Positions 9,639 through 18,011 of a stretch of 64,000 bases of DNA are shown one piece after another. Origin of the DNA: Pseudomonadota bacterium (GTDB taxonomy: Bacteria > Pseudomonadota > Alphaproteobacteria > Rhizobiales > Xanthobacteraceae). The notes under the pieces were generated by a model. It was not told where the DNA came from. It was given only the letters and a program-made list of their open reading frames with translations, and did no database searches. How positions within the stretch are numbered: position 1 is the first letter of the stretch; the number at the start of each line of letters is the position of its first letter. The position numbers and the translations under genes were made by a program. The stretch covers positions 1 through 64,000 of the forward strand of contig JAGXAJ010000008.1 in NCBI GenBank assembly GCA_018971625.1, written 5' to 3'.

Positions 9639-10418
9639 ATGGACCTGAAATTTTCCCAAGTGACGCGTAAGGGACCAGTCACGACCGTGACGCTGTCACG
9701 TCCCGAAGTGTACAACGCGCTGCATATCGAGGCGCATTTCGAACTCAACAAGGTGTTTGACGATTTCGCCGCCGATCCCGAGCAATGGGTCGCGATCGTC
9801 ACCGGCGCCGGCGACAAGGCGTTCTGCGCCGGCAACGACCTGAAATGGCAGGCGGCGGGAGGAAAGCGCGGCTGGGACAGAGGCGGCTTTGCTGGTCTCA
9901 CCGCCCGGTTCGACTGCGACAAGCCGATCATCGCAGCCGTCAACGGCGTCGCGATGGGTGGCGGCTTCGAGGTCGCGCTGGCCTGCGACCTCATTATCGC
10001 TTCTGACAATGCGACGTTTGCCCTGCCCGAGCCGCGCGTCGGCTTGGCGGCGCTGGCCGGTGGTCTGCAGCGGCTGCCACGGCAAATCGGGCTCAAGCGC
10101 GCGATGGGCATGATCCTGACTGGCCGTCACGTCTCGGCCAGTGAGGGGCTGGAACTCGGTTTCGTCAACGAGGTGGTCCCGCAAAGCGAATTGATGGCGG
10201 CCGCGGAGCGATGGGCCGAAACAATCTGCAAGAACAGTCCGATGTCGATCCGCGCCTCCAAACAGGCGATCGAACGCGGCCTCGCGGTATCGCTCGAACA
10301 GGCGATGACCGAGCAGCGGGAATACGCGGCCGTCAAAGCCATGGTGGCCTCGCAGGACTATATCGAGGGACCGAAGGCGTTTTCCGAAAAGCGACCACCG
10401 AAATGGCAAGGCAGGTAG
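9639..10418 (+). CDS. Enoyl-CoA hydratase/isomerase family protein, CaiD-like
   Basis: 259 residues with a good GGGAG ribosome site. Crotonase fold: oxyanion loop KAFCAGNDL near 60-68, MGGGFEVALACD with E111, and FALPEPRVGL with E131. Both catalytic glutamates sit at the residue numbers known for E. coli carnitinyl-CoA dehydratase, so hydratase activity is expected. It follows the dienoyl-CoA-reductase-like SDR and may act with it on an unsaturated acyl-CoA. The exact substrate cannot be told from sequence. Confidence 0.88.
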   Translation: MDLKFSQVTRKGPVTTVTLSRPEVYNALHIEAHFELNKVFDDFAADPEQWVAIVTGAGDKAFCAGNDLKWQAAGGKRGWDRGGFAGLTARFDCDKPIIAAVNGVAMGGGFEVALACDLIIASDNATFALPEPRVGLAALAGGLQRLPRQIGLKRAMGMILTGRHVSASEGLELGFVNEVVPQSELMAAAERWAETICKNSPMSIRASKQAIERGLAVSLEQAMTEQREYAAVKAMVASQDYIEGPKAFSEKRPPKWQGR

Positions 10419-10819
10419 CGACCTGTCCTGTCCCGGGACGGGGTACAGCGTGACGCACGGCGCGATGCGCGCCTGTCGTCGGCCGCTCGAACAATGGCCG
10501 CCGCCCGTCGCAAGGATCGACTCCGCGACAAGGAGCTGAATTTACGGGCTTTGGAACCGACCAAAAGCGCTGGGCGATTTTCGTGGTCGGCAGCGGTGGC
10601 ATTGCATTGACGGCTTCAGACACGTGATCCGGCTTCCGGGATCGGAACCAATCCGCCCTTGCCCTCCGGGACCAGTCTGTCATACCCCGGACATGCGGGT
10701 ATCCGGCACGCTCGCCATCTTTTGATTCCGTCATCCCTCGCCCCGGAATCCCGAAACTACCGCATCTCCGCTGAAACCCGTCATTGGACAGCGTCTTACG
10801 ACTTGCACGGATATCAAAC
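10419..10819. other. Gene-poor spacer, repeat-like, with a possible coding remnant
   Basis: No complete gene is seen. Around 10540-10625 the plus strand is open and ends with WAIFVVGSGGIALTASDT and a stop, which resembles a C-terminal scrap but is not identifiable. Between 10670 and 10760 are CCCCGG-rich segments with partial mirror symmetry, typical of intergenic repeats in this genome. The promoter of the following transporter gene is presumably near 10770-10815. Confidence 0.35.
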
Positions 10820-12034
10820 ATGTTCGTTTCATTTTTCCCTCGACCCAAGCTGTTTTTCCTGTCGGCCGCGATCTGGATCGCGCTGACGATGGCGGTCTGG
10901 TACGGTTTCGCGCGCAATCTCTTTCCGGAGACCGAGCAGCCGGTTGGCCTCGGAACCTTCGTGGTACCGTCCGCGCTCTGGCTCTATTTTTATTTTGCGC
11001 TGTGTGCCCTGATCTTCGCAGCGGCCTGGCAACTATATGCGCCGCATCCCTGGGCTCGGTGGTCGATTCTCGGCTCGGCGCTGATCCTGTTCACCTCCTT
11101 CTTTCAGGTCGAAGTCAGCGTCGCGATCAACAACTGGTATGGGCCGTTCTATAACCTTGTCCAGGCCGCAGTTTCCAAATCGAGGCCGGTCACGCTCGCG
11201 GAGTTCTACGGCCAAATCTTGACGTTCGCCGAGATCGCGCTGGTCGCGGTGACGGTCGACGTGATCACGCGATTCTTCATCAGCCATTACATTTTTCGCT
11301 GGCGCACCGCGATGAACGATTTCTACATCGAACACTGGCCGAAACTGCGCACCATCGAAGGCGCTTCGCAGCGCGTTCAGGAAGACACCATGCGCTTTGC
11401 CAGCACGGTGGAAGACCTTGGAGGCACCCTCATCAGCTCGGTCCTGACGCTATTAGCTTTCATGCCAGTGCTGGTGAAGCTGTCCGCTGACGTCACGGAG
11501 TTACCTCTGATCGGCTCCATCCCCGACCCGCTGGTGTGGGCGGCCGTGATCTGGTCGGTCGCCGGCACCGGTGCGCTCGCATTGATCGGCATTCGATTGC
11601 CTGGGATCGAATTCTTCAATCAGCGGGTGGAAGCCGCCTACCGCAAGGAGCTCGTGATTGGCGAGGACGATGTGGCCCGCGCCCAGCCGCCAACCTTGGG
11701 CGTGCTGTTCACGGCCATTCGCAAGAACTATTTCCGGCTCTATTTGAACTTCATGTACTTCAACGTCGGCCGCATGATTTATCTGCAGACCGACGTGGTG
11801 TTTCCCTATGTGCTGCTGGCGCCAACGATCGTCGCCGGCAAGATCACGCTCGGCGCGATGAACCAGATCCTGAACGCGTTTTCGCAAGTGCGGAGTTCGT
11901 TCCAGTATCTCGTCAATTCGTGGAGTACGATCGTGGTGCTGATCTCGATCTACCAGCGCCTTCGCGGCTTCGAGGCCCAGATCGACGACAAGCCGCTGGC
12001 TCCGATCGAAACGCAGGCGGAGCCGGCGTCCTAA
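10820..12034 (+). CDS. SbmA/BacA-like peptide uptake transporter
   Basis: 404 residues, matching SbmA (406) and BacA (about 420). Inner-membrane protein with hydrophobic segments near residues 10-30, 55-75, 85-105, 135-160, 205-225, 245-265 and 310-340. Recognisable family stretches are INNWYGPFYNLVQ, FRWRTAMNDFYIEHW, EGASQRVQEDTMRFA, YLNFMYFNVGRMIYLQTD and FSQVRSSFQYLVNSW. There is no ABC ATPase domain; relatives move peptides with the proton gradient and are needed by some rhizobia to survive host antimicrobial peptides. The start at 10820 is chosen over an upstream in-frame ATG at 10784 because the protein then begins as family members do. An NTF2-like gene follows 13 bp downstream. Confidence 0.85.
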   Translation: MFVSFFPRPKLFFLSAAIWIALTMAVWYGFARNLFPETEQPVGLGTFVVPSALWLYFYFALCALIFAAAWQLYAPHPWARWSILGSALILFTSFFQVEVSVAINNWYGPFYNLVQAAVSKSRPVTLAEFYGQILTFAEIALVAVTVDVITRFFISHYIFRWRTAMNDFYIEHWPKLRTIEGASQRVQEDTMRFASTVEDLGGTLISSVLTLLAFMPVLVKLSADVTELPLIGSIPDPLVWAAVIWSVAGTGALALIGIRLPGIEFFNQRVEAAYRKELVIGEDDVARAQPPTLGVLFTAIRKNYFRLYLNFMYFNVGRMIYLQTDVVFPYVLLAPTIVAGKITLGAMNQILNAFSQVRSSFQYLVNSWSTIVVLISIYQRLRGFEAQIDDKPLAPIETQAEPAS

Positions 12035-12047
12035 TCTGGAGAGCGAA

Positions 12048-12443
12048 ATGGGTGATCGAACCGTGCGGGTGGCGCTGCAACGCCATTGGGATGCCTCGGA
12101 CGCCGGCGATTTCGAGGTCGAGCATGAAATCTATCGCGAGGATGCCGTGCTTCAATACCCACAATCGGGCGAACGAATCCGCGGCCGGCACAACATTCAA
12201 GAGAGCCGGTTTCTCCAGCCAAACAAGAAGCGCTTTACGGTCAGGCGAATTGTCGGCAGCGGCGATCTCTGGGTCACCGAATTCGTCCTCAGCTATGACG
12301 GCATACCGTCCTATGCGGTGAGCGTCATGGAATTCCGCGAAGGACTCGTAGCTAACGAAACGCAATATTTCGCCGACCGGTTTGATGCAGCCCCGTCGCG
12401 CGCACACCTTGTCGAGGTGGCAACAGAACGCCGCCCTGAATAG
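12048..12443 (+). CDS. NTF2-like (SnoaL-type) family protein
   Basis: 131 residues with a good GGAGAG ribosome site. The alpha+beta barrel family is suggested by the opening helix ALQRHWDASDAGDFEVEHEIY, then EDAVLQYPQSGERIRGRHNI and the closing strand pattern YAVSVMEFREGLVANETQYFADRFDA. Such proteins are small-molecule isomerases, hydratases or ligand binders; no catalytic signature is decisive here. It is 13 bp behind the BacA-like gene and probably in the same transcript, but a functional link is not established. Confidence 0.8.
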   Translation: MGDRTVRVALQRHWDASDAGDFEVEHEIYREDAVLQYPQSGERIRGRHNIQESRFLQPNKKRFTVRRIVGSGDLWVTEFVLSYDGIPSYAVSVMEFREGLVANETQYFADRFDAAPSRAHLVEVATERRPE

Positions 12444-12456
12444 CCCGACAAGAGAA

Positions 12457-13353
12457 TTACGCTTTCGCGGGCTCGCCGATCTTGTCCTGCGTTTTGGTGT
12501 CGAAATCGGAGGCGTCGTGGCGCTCGTGCAACTGGCTTGCAGGGTCGCCGGAGACCCGGTTGACCATACGGCCGCGCTTGACGGCGGGACGCCTGGCGAT
12601 GGCGTCGGTCCAGCGCTGCACGTTCTTGTATTCGTGGACCGACAGGAATTCGCCGGAGGTGCCATAGAGAAGGCCCTTGGCAAGAGCACCATACCAGGGC
12701 CAGACAGCGATGTCGGCGATGGTGTATTCGGCGCCCGCGAGATATTCGTTATCGGCAAGCCGGCGGTTCAGTACGTCGAGCTGCCGCTTGACCTCCATCG
12801 CGAAACGGTCGACGGCATATTCGATCTTGGTCGGCGCATAGACGTAGAAGTGCCCAAAACCGCCGCCGAGATAGGGCGCAGCGCCCATCTGCCAGAACAG
12901 CCATGACAAGCATTCGGCGCGCGCGGCGCCCTTGGCTGGCAGGAACGCACCGAATTTCTCCGCCAGATGCACCAGGATGGAGCCGGATTCGAACACCCGG
13001 ATCGGCTCCGGACCGCTGCGGTCCATCAGCGCCGGGATCTTGGAATTCGGATTGACCGCGACAAAGCCGCTGCCGAACTGGTCGCCATCGATCCGGATCA
13101 GCCAGGCGTCGTATTCGGCGCCCTTGTAGCCGGCCGCCAGCAGTTCCTCCAGCATCACCGTGACCTTCACCCCATTCGGTGTCGCCTTCGAATAGAGCTG
13201 CATGGGATGGCGGCCGACCGGCAATTCCTTCTCATGGGTGGCGCCGGCGGTCGGTCGGTTGATGCTGGCAAAGCGGCCTCCGTTCTCCTTGTCCCACGTC
13301 CAGACCTTGGGCGGCGTATAGGCGGAGGGATCAGGCACAGGGGTGTCGGTCAT
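12457..13353 (-). CDS. yghU: Glutathione-dependent disulfide-bond oxidoreductase YghU
   Basis: 298 residues. Member of the Nu-class glutathione transferases, which use two glutathiones to reduce disulfides and organic peroxides. The N-terminal extension YTPPKVWTWDKENGGRFASI and PVGRHPMQLYSKATPNGVKV is diagnostic for YghU/YfcG-type proteins; thioredoxin-like domain about 55-135, helical domain about 145-280 with ADIAVWPWYGALA. It converges with the NTF2-like gene, stops only 13 bp apart. Confidence 0.92.
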   Translation of the reverse strand: MTDTPVPDPSAYTPPKVWTWDKENGGRFASINRPTAGATHEKELPVGRHPMQLYSKATPNGVKVTVMLEELLAAGYKGAEYDAWLIRIDGDQFGSGFVAVNPNSKIPALMDRSGPEPIRVFESGSILVHLAEKFGAFLPAKGAARAECLSWLFWQMGAAPYLGGGFGHFYVYAPTKIEYAVDRFAMEVKRQLDVLNRRLADNEYLAGAEYTIADIAVWPWYGALAKGLLYGTSGEFLSVHEYKNVQRWTDAIARRPAVKRGRMVNRVSGDPASQLHERHDASDFDTKTQDKIGEPAKA

Positions 13354-13449
13354 TCAGTCAAACTCCAATATTCTAGGCGTTGTTAGGTGCAGCTAGGCGC
13401 GTGGACGCCTGCGACAAGCCCCGGCATGACGGATATGTTCGATTTTCGC

Positions 13450-13510
13450 CATTGCGGGAAGCGAAGCGACGAAGCAATCTCGCTTTTTCGTATGGCACCG
13501 GATTGCCTGC
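13450..13510. repeat. Partial REP-like element (GCGAAGCGACGAAGCAATC)
   Basis: Degenerate copy of the GTCATTGCGAGCGAAGCGAAGCAATCC repeat seen complete at 21808-21888 and 39090-39162. It lies between yghU and the broken otnK gene. Confidence 0.5.
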
Positions 13511-13562
13511 GGGAGGCTGTGATCGGGGCAGGCATTCGTCCGTTGATTCGCCCTGACGATGA

Positions 13563-14224
13563 TTATGACGTCGCTATTTTGCGTGGCCGTTCCGCCGCCG
13601 TCATCGTAAATCCCTCATAGCCATTGGCCGCGACGTCATTGCAGATCTGCCGGTCGAACACCGCATCGATGATGGCGGCGCCCGCGCCCTGCCCGGCCAG
13701 CCCAGCGAGCTTCGTCCAAGCCGCATCCGCACCCCGCGTCACGACCGCGAGGTCGACCAGACCGATCTTGCTCGTGCTCTGGCCCACCAGCACCCGCACC
13801 GGATTGGAATCGGGCATCGGGTTGAGCGGATGGTTCTTCAGCGGACTTTCGTTGAGCGGCACCGAGCCGACAAACAGATTGCCCTGATAGACGGTGCGGC
13901 CGGTGGCCGGAAATGCCGGCGTGACCAGCACGATGGCATCGCCGGAATCGGCGCGCAAGGCGTCCATCACAGGATCGATATTGCCGGCGTCGGTGGAATC
14001 GAAGGTCGAGCAGATCTTGAACAGCACATGATCAGCGCCTCGATCGAGCGGCTTTTCAGCGACACCATCACTGCATCGACTTCCGGCAGCGGCAGATTGT
14101 CGGCCGGTACGCCGATGGTCTGCACCGTACGCAGCCCGCAGCGGGTCAGCGTGTTGGCGAGATCGGAGGCGCCGGTGTAGTCGTCAGCGATGCAGCCAAG
14201 GGATAGTTTCCCGGCCAACTTCAC
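13563..14224 (-). pseudogene. otnK: Broken 3-oxo-tetronate kinase gene (otnK-like)
   Basis: The intact enzyme (about 420 residues) phosphorylates 3-oxo-tetronate in D-erythronate/L-threonate catabolism. Here the first part reads KLSLGCIADDYTGASDLANT and ...VMVSLKSRSIEA, then the frame changes and about 30 residues are missing before FKICSTFDSTDAGNID, continuing through FPATGRTVYQGNLFVG and NHPLNPMPDSNPVRVLVGQS. The reading ends after AAIIDAVFDRQI, so the C-terminal kinase domain is absent. The start GTG at 14224 overlaps the otnI stop (GTGA), which is normal operon geometry. Deletion plus frameshift plus truncation make it non-functional. Confidence 0.85.
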
Positions 14225-15003
14225 CGCCTTGCTCCGGCGTAGGGCTTGAACCAGCCGAGGCCGTCGGTGGTCTTGCCGCGCGGGTTGTATTCACAGCCGA
14301 CAAAGCCGCGATAGCCGAGCCGATCGAGCTCGGCGAACACAAACGGATAGTTCAGTTCCTCACTGTCGGGCTCATTGCGCGAGGGAATGCTGGCGATCTG
14401 GATGTGACCGATGATCGGCATCATCTCGCGCAGCCGCATGGTGACATCGCCGTGGATGATCTGGCAGTGATAGATATCGAACTGCAGCTTGAGGTTTGAG
14501 ATCATCAGCTCGTCGATCAGGTCGCGCGCAAAAACAAAATCGTTGAGGAAATAGCCGGGCACGTTACGCGGGTTGATCGGTTCGATCACGACGTCGAGTC
14601 CGTGCGGCGCGAAGAACTCGGCTGCATGGGCCACCGACTTGCGGAACGCTGCGACCGCTCCGACATCCGCGCGATTGGCGATGCCAGCCATCAGATGCAC
14701 CCGCTTGACACCAGTCGCTTTCGCATAAGGCAACGCGGCGTGCAGGCTCTGCTTCAGATCATCGAAACGCTCGGGCAGCGCCGCAAAACCTTTTTCGCCG
14801 GCCTCCCAATTTCCCGGCGGAAGGTTGAACAGCGCCTGCGTCAGGCTGTTGCGCTTGAGCCGCTCGCCGATGGCCTCAGCCGGATGCTGATAGGGAAACA
14901 GGAATTCCACTGCGGTGAATCCTGCCTTCGCCGCCGCGTCGAAGCGGTCGAGGAACGGCACCTCGGTGAACATCATCGAGAGATTGGCGGCGAAACGGGG
15001 CAT
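14221..15003 (-). CDS. otnI: 2-oxo-tetronate isomerase (hydroxypyruvate isomerase family)
   Basis: 260 residues, xylose-isomerase-like TIM barrel. Interconverts 2-oxo- and 3-oxo-tetronate. Family stretches: PRFAANLSMMFTEVPFLDRF, LFNLPPGNWEAGEKG, VHLMAGI, VVIEPINPRNVPGYFLND, LQFDIYHCQI, HIQIASIPSRNEPD and FVGCEYNPRGKTTDGLGW. The metal/acid residues expected in IEPIN and CEYNP are kept. It appears intact but sits between broken ltnD and otnK genes, so its pathway is incomplete here unless other copies exist elsewhere. Confidence 0.9.
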   Translation of the reverse strand: MPRFAANLSMMFTEVPFLDRFDAAAKAGFTAVEFLFPYQHPAEAIGERLKRNSLTQALFNLPPGNWEAGEKGFAALPERFDDLKQSLHAALPYAKATGVKRVHLMAGIANRADVGAVAAFRKSVAHAAEFFAPHGLDVVIEPINPRNVPGYFLNDFVFARDLIDELMISNLKLQFDIYHCQIIHGDVTMRLREMMPIIGHIQIASIPSRNEPDSEELNYPFVFAELDRLGYRGFVGCEYNPRGKTTDGLGWFKPYAGARR

Positions 15004-15039
15004 CTTCGGTCCTCTTGGCCGTCCCTGTCCGGTACAATC

Positions 15040-15395
15040 TCACTTCGCCTCGCCCGGCAAACGGATGCCGGCGACGCGCGCATACATCCGGGCGACCGAG
15101 GCGTCGTCGTCGTGGGCCATGCCGGAGGCCGCCGTCATCAGGAACATCTGCAGCGCCGACGCCGAAACCGGCACCGGAAATTTCGCATTGCGCGCCATGT
15201 CCTGGACGATGCCGATATCCCTGACGAAAATCTCCACCGCGCTGCGCGGTGTATAGTCGCCGTCGAGCACACGGAGCATGCGGTTTTCGAACATCCAGGA
15301 ATTGCCGGCCGACGCCGTGATCACTTCATAGACCTTGTCCCTGTTTGGCCGCAAATGCAATCGCCTCGGAGGCAGCCGCGATATGCACGCCGTTA
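15040..15395 (-). pseudogene. ltnD: C-terminal remnant of L-threonate dehydrogenase (ltnD-like)
   Basis: Reading across one frameshift near 15335 gives GVHIAAASEAIAFAAKQG, then DKVYEVITASAGNSWMFENR, DYTPRSAVEIFVRDIGIVQD and MFLMTAASGMAHDDDASV, the second domain of beta-hydroxyacid dehydrogenases of the LtnD type. The NAD-binding domain and catalytic region are missing; the sequence is replaced upstream by a palindromic repeat element (15410-15530). In intact operons ltnD precedes otnI and otnK, as here. Confidence 0.8.
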
Positions 15396-15409
15396 GCGTC
15401 GTGGCTTTT

Positions 15410-15530
15410 CCTTCTCCCCTTGCGGGAGAAGGTGCCTTCGCGAAGCGAGGGCGGATGAGCGGTAGCCACAAGGCGAGAGGCCGCGTACCCTCACCCGGCG
15501 ATGCGCGCCGACCTCTCCCAATGGGAGAGG
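15410..15530. repeat. Mosaic intergenic repeat with two hairpins
   Basis: First hairpin: CCTTCTCCC (15410-15418) with GGGAGAAGG (15424-15432). Second: CCTCTCCCA (15512-15520) with TGGGAGAGG (15522-15530). The middle contains GCGAAGCGAGGGCGGATGAG, the layout of rhizobial intergenic mosaic elements. It lies at the truncation point of the ltnD remnant and just upstream of the hydrolase-OsmC gene. Confidence 0.75.
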
Positions 15531-15554
15531 TGAAGATCAGCAGGGAGAGCCGAC

Positions 15555-16781
15555 ATGCCAATTGAGCGCTTTCAGTTTACGGGATCGGACGGCCATCAAT
15601 TGGCGGCGACGCTCGACCTGCCGGACCGCGAACCGATCGCCTATGCGCTGTTCGCGCACTGCTTCACCTGCGGCAAAGATGGGCTGGCGGCCAGCCGAAT
15701 TGCGCGCGAGCTGGCGGAAAAGGGCGTTGGCGTGCTGCGCTTCGACTTCACCGGGCTCGGCTCCAGCGAGGGCGATTTCGCCAACTCGACGTTTTCCTCG
15801 AACATCGACGATCTGGTGCTGGCCGCAGATCACTTGCGAAAGACCCGCAAGGGTCCGGCGATCCTCATCGGCCACAGCCTTGGCGGCGCTGCGGTGCTGG
15901 CCGCAGCCGAGCGAATCCCGGACGCCAGGGCGATCGTCACCATCGCGGCGCCATCGGATCCCGCCCATGTCACGCATTTTTTCCGGGACTGCATCAAGGA
16001 TATCCGTGCGCAGGGGCAAGTCGAGGTCTCGCTCGCCGGCCGCCCGTTCAACATCAAGCGTGAGTTTCTGGACGACATCGCCGAGCACAATCTAGTGGCG
16101 CAGGTCGCCCAGCTGCACAAGGCGCTGCTGGTCATGCACTCGCCGACCGATGACACCGTTGGCATCGACAATGCGACGCGGATTTTCGTCGCGGCCAAAC
16201 ATCCCAAGAGTTTCGTGTCGCTGGCGGATAGCGATCATCTTCTGAGCAGGAAGAGTGATGCCATCTATGTTGCCGATCTGATCACTGCCTGGGTCATACG
16301 CTATCTCGATCCCGTCGCGCCGGAGCGAGCCGCAAGTGCATCCAACGCTGCGCCGCGCAATGTCGTCGTGCGCGAAACCCGCGACAGCAAATACCAGAAT
16401 GACGTCGTCATCGGACCGCATCATCTGTTCGCCGACGAACCGGTCGCGGTCGGCGGCGCGGATACCGGCCCGGGACCTTATGATTATGTGCTGGCGGGGC
16501 TCGGCGCCTGCACCTCAATCACGATGCGGATGTATGCCGACCGCAAATCGCTGCCGCTGGACCGCGTAATGGTGACGCTAAACCATAGCAGGATCCACGC
16601 GGAAGACTGCGCCGAATGCGAAACCAAGGCTGGCATGCTCGATCAGTTCGATCGCGTGATTTCGATGGAGGGCGCGCTCGACGCCGATCAGCGCAAGCGA
16701 CTATTGGAAATCGCCGACAAGTGCCCGGTGCACCGCACCCTCACCTCGAAAGTTCATATCGTGACCAAGGCTGCGGATTGA
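15555..16781 (+). CDS. Bifunctional alpha/beta hydrolase - OsmC family fusion protein
   Basis: 408 residues. N-terminal alpha/beta hydrolase (about 1-255) with nucleophile S108 in GHSLGG, acid D199/D200 in SPTDDTVG and H228 in SDHLL. C-terminal OsmC-like domain (about 265-408) with the peroxidatic cysteine C319 in [10 protein letters not shown] and resolving C390 in KCPVHRTL. OsmC proteins reduce organic hydroperoxides; the hydrolase half may release acyl or ester substrates. GGGAGAG provides a ribosome site. It converges with the YeeE/YedE transporter gene, the stops being only 3 bp apart. The natural substrate of such fusions is not known to me. Confidence 0.9.
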   Translation: MPIERFQFTGSDGHQLAATLDLPDREPIAYALFAHCFTCGKDGLAASRIARELAEKGVGVLRFDFTGLGSSEGDFANSTFSSNIDDLVLAADHLRKTRKGPAILIGHSLGGAAVLAAAERIPDARAIVTIAAPSDPAHVTHFFRDCIKDIRAQGQVEVSLAGRPFNIKREFLDDIAEHNLVAQVAQLHKALLVMHSPTDDTVGIDNATRIFVAAKHPKSFVSLADSDHLLSRKSDAIYVADLITAWVIRYLDPVAPERAASASNAAPRNVVVRETRDSKYQNDVVIGPHHLFADEPVAVGGADTGPGPYDYVLAGLGACTSITMRMYADRKSLPLDRVMVTLNHSRIHAEDCAECETKAGMLDQFDRVISMEGALDADQRKRLLEIADKCPVHRTLTSKVHIVTKAAD

Positions 16782-16784
16782 CGC

Positions 16785-17849
16785 TCAAGCCGACATCGAC
16801 GCCAACGGCCGGACCCGCAGCGCGCCGCGCAGACCGATGGCAGTGCCCAGGAAAATTCCGGCAACCGCGACGAACGACGCCAGCGCCAGCGTAGAAATGC
16901 CCGTCAGGCCCTGCCCGACCGAACATCCGAGCGCGGTCGCGCCGCCCACGCCCATCAGCACTGCGCCGGAAACCGAGCGCAGCATGTGTTGCGGCGAGCT
17001 ATAGCCTTCCCAACGAAAGCGCTGCGTCGCCAGCGCAGTCACCAGGCTGCCGGCGAACACGCCCGCAACGGTGACGATGCCGAAGTTCAGCGTCAAGCCG
17101 GTCGACAGCATCTGATATTGCAGGGTGTCAGCGATCGGCGCGATGAAAGTCAGTGAGGTCACCGGCGTCGGATTGAATTCGTCGGCGCCGAGATAGCCGG
17201 TGGCATACCACCCCGCGGCGATCAGCAGGCCAACGATCAGACCGGCGGCGATCTGCCCCCAGGCGCGCTGGAACGGCGCATGCGAAAACGCAAAGATGAT
17301 AAACGCGGCGCTGATGATCGGCGCGGCCAGTGAGCGCGCGAAAGTCTCGCTGACACCGAGCTTTGCAATCAGCGCCGGCATCGAGGTCGCGCTGGCCGTT
17401 ATTTGCGTCAATTGCAGCAGTTCGATCCGCCCTGGCGCGATCAGGCCCTTCAGCGTCACTTCGGCCGCAATGCCGAGCACGATCACCGCGACCAGCGAAC
17501 GCAGGTTGCCGCGTCCGAGCAGAATCAACGCGCGCGAGCCGCAGCCATTCGACAACACCATGCCGTAACCGAACAAGATCCCGCCGACAAACATCAGCGG
17601 CGCCGAAAACGTCGGCTGCAGGTAAATCGATTTCCCCAGATCGACCACTTGCCGCATGGCCAGCAGCTGGGTCGCGGCTATCGCGACGCCCATCGCCAGC
17701 GCATAGGTTCGCACCAGCCGGCTGTCGCCTTGGGCCCACCATCCGCGCAGACTGCTCATCAGGCAAAACCCGCTCAACAGTCCGACCGCGCCATAGACGA
17801 GGCCGATCAAAAGACCGGCGAGGATTACGATATTGGCGGCGGATGGCAT
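16785..17849 (-). CDS. YeeE/YedE family (TsuA-type) sulfur-compound transporter
   Basis: 354 residues with about nine hydrophobic segments. TsuA relatives import thiosulfate by relaying it between conserved cysteines; the matching cysteines are here: C29 in GFCLMSS, C103 in SNGCGSRAL and a third near 310 in GCSVGQGLTG. The repeated GxxxGxG motifs of the fold are present in both halves. It is transcribed towards the hydrolase-OsmC fusion, and no rhodanese or TusA gene is adjacent. Thiosulfate is a family-level guess. Confidence 0.85.
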   Translation of the reverse strand: MPSAANIVILAGLLIGLVYGAVGLLSGFCLMSSLRGWWAQGDSRLVRTYALAMGVAIAATQLLAMRQVVDLGKSIYLQPTFSAPLMFVGGILFGYGMVLSNGCGSRALILLGRGNLRSLVAVIVLGIAAEVTLKGLIAPGRIELLQLTQITASATSMPALIAKLGVSETFARSLAAPIISAAFIIFAFSHAPFQRAWGQIAAGLIVGLLIAAGWYATGYLGADEFNPTPVTSLTFIAPIADTLQYQMLSTGLTLNFGIVTVAGVFAGSLVTALATQRFRWEGYSSPQHMLRSVSGAVLMGVGGATALGCSVGQGLTGISTLALASFVAVAGIFLGTAIGLRGALRVRPLASMSA

Positions 17850-17885
17850 GATTGATTCCCTTGAACTGGCTTACGTCATTGCTGT

Positions 17886-17960
17886 GCAGCGAAGCGATGA
17901 AGCAATCCAGCTCTTTCCTTGCAGCTCCGGATTGCGTTCGCGGAGCCTGTCATCGGGCGG
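17886..17960. repeat. Partial REP-like element
   Basis: GCGAAGCGATGAAGCAATCCAG followed by GGATTGCGTTCGCG forms an imperfect inverted pair of the same family as 39090-39162. It lies in the gap between the divergently placed 17849 start and the 18012 stop, with nothing else recognisable there. Confidence 0.5.
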
Positions 17961-18011
17961 GCATTCGCCCGATCCGTTGGCTTGCAATAACTGCTTCCAC
18001 AAACTTTTGGC

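Noticed and set aside
12382..12906. 174-codon plus-strand frame over yghU
   Set aside because: Complement of a confidently assigned gene; no independent evidence.
13387..13620. Possible CRISPR or tandem array suggested by repeated GAAGC motifs
   Set aside because: Only one degenerate REP copy; no regularly spaced repeats exist here or elsewhere in the window.
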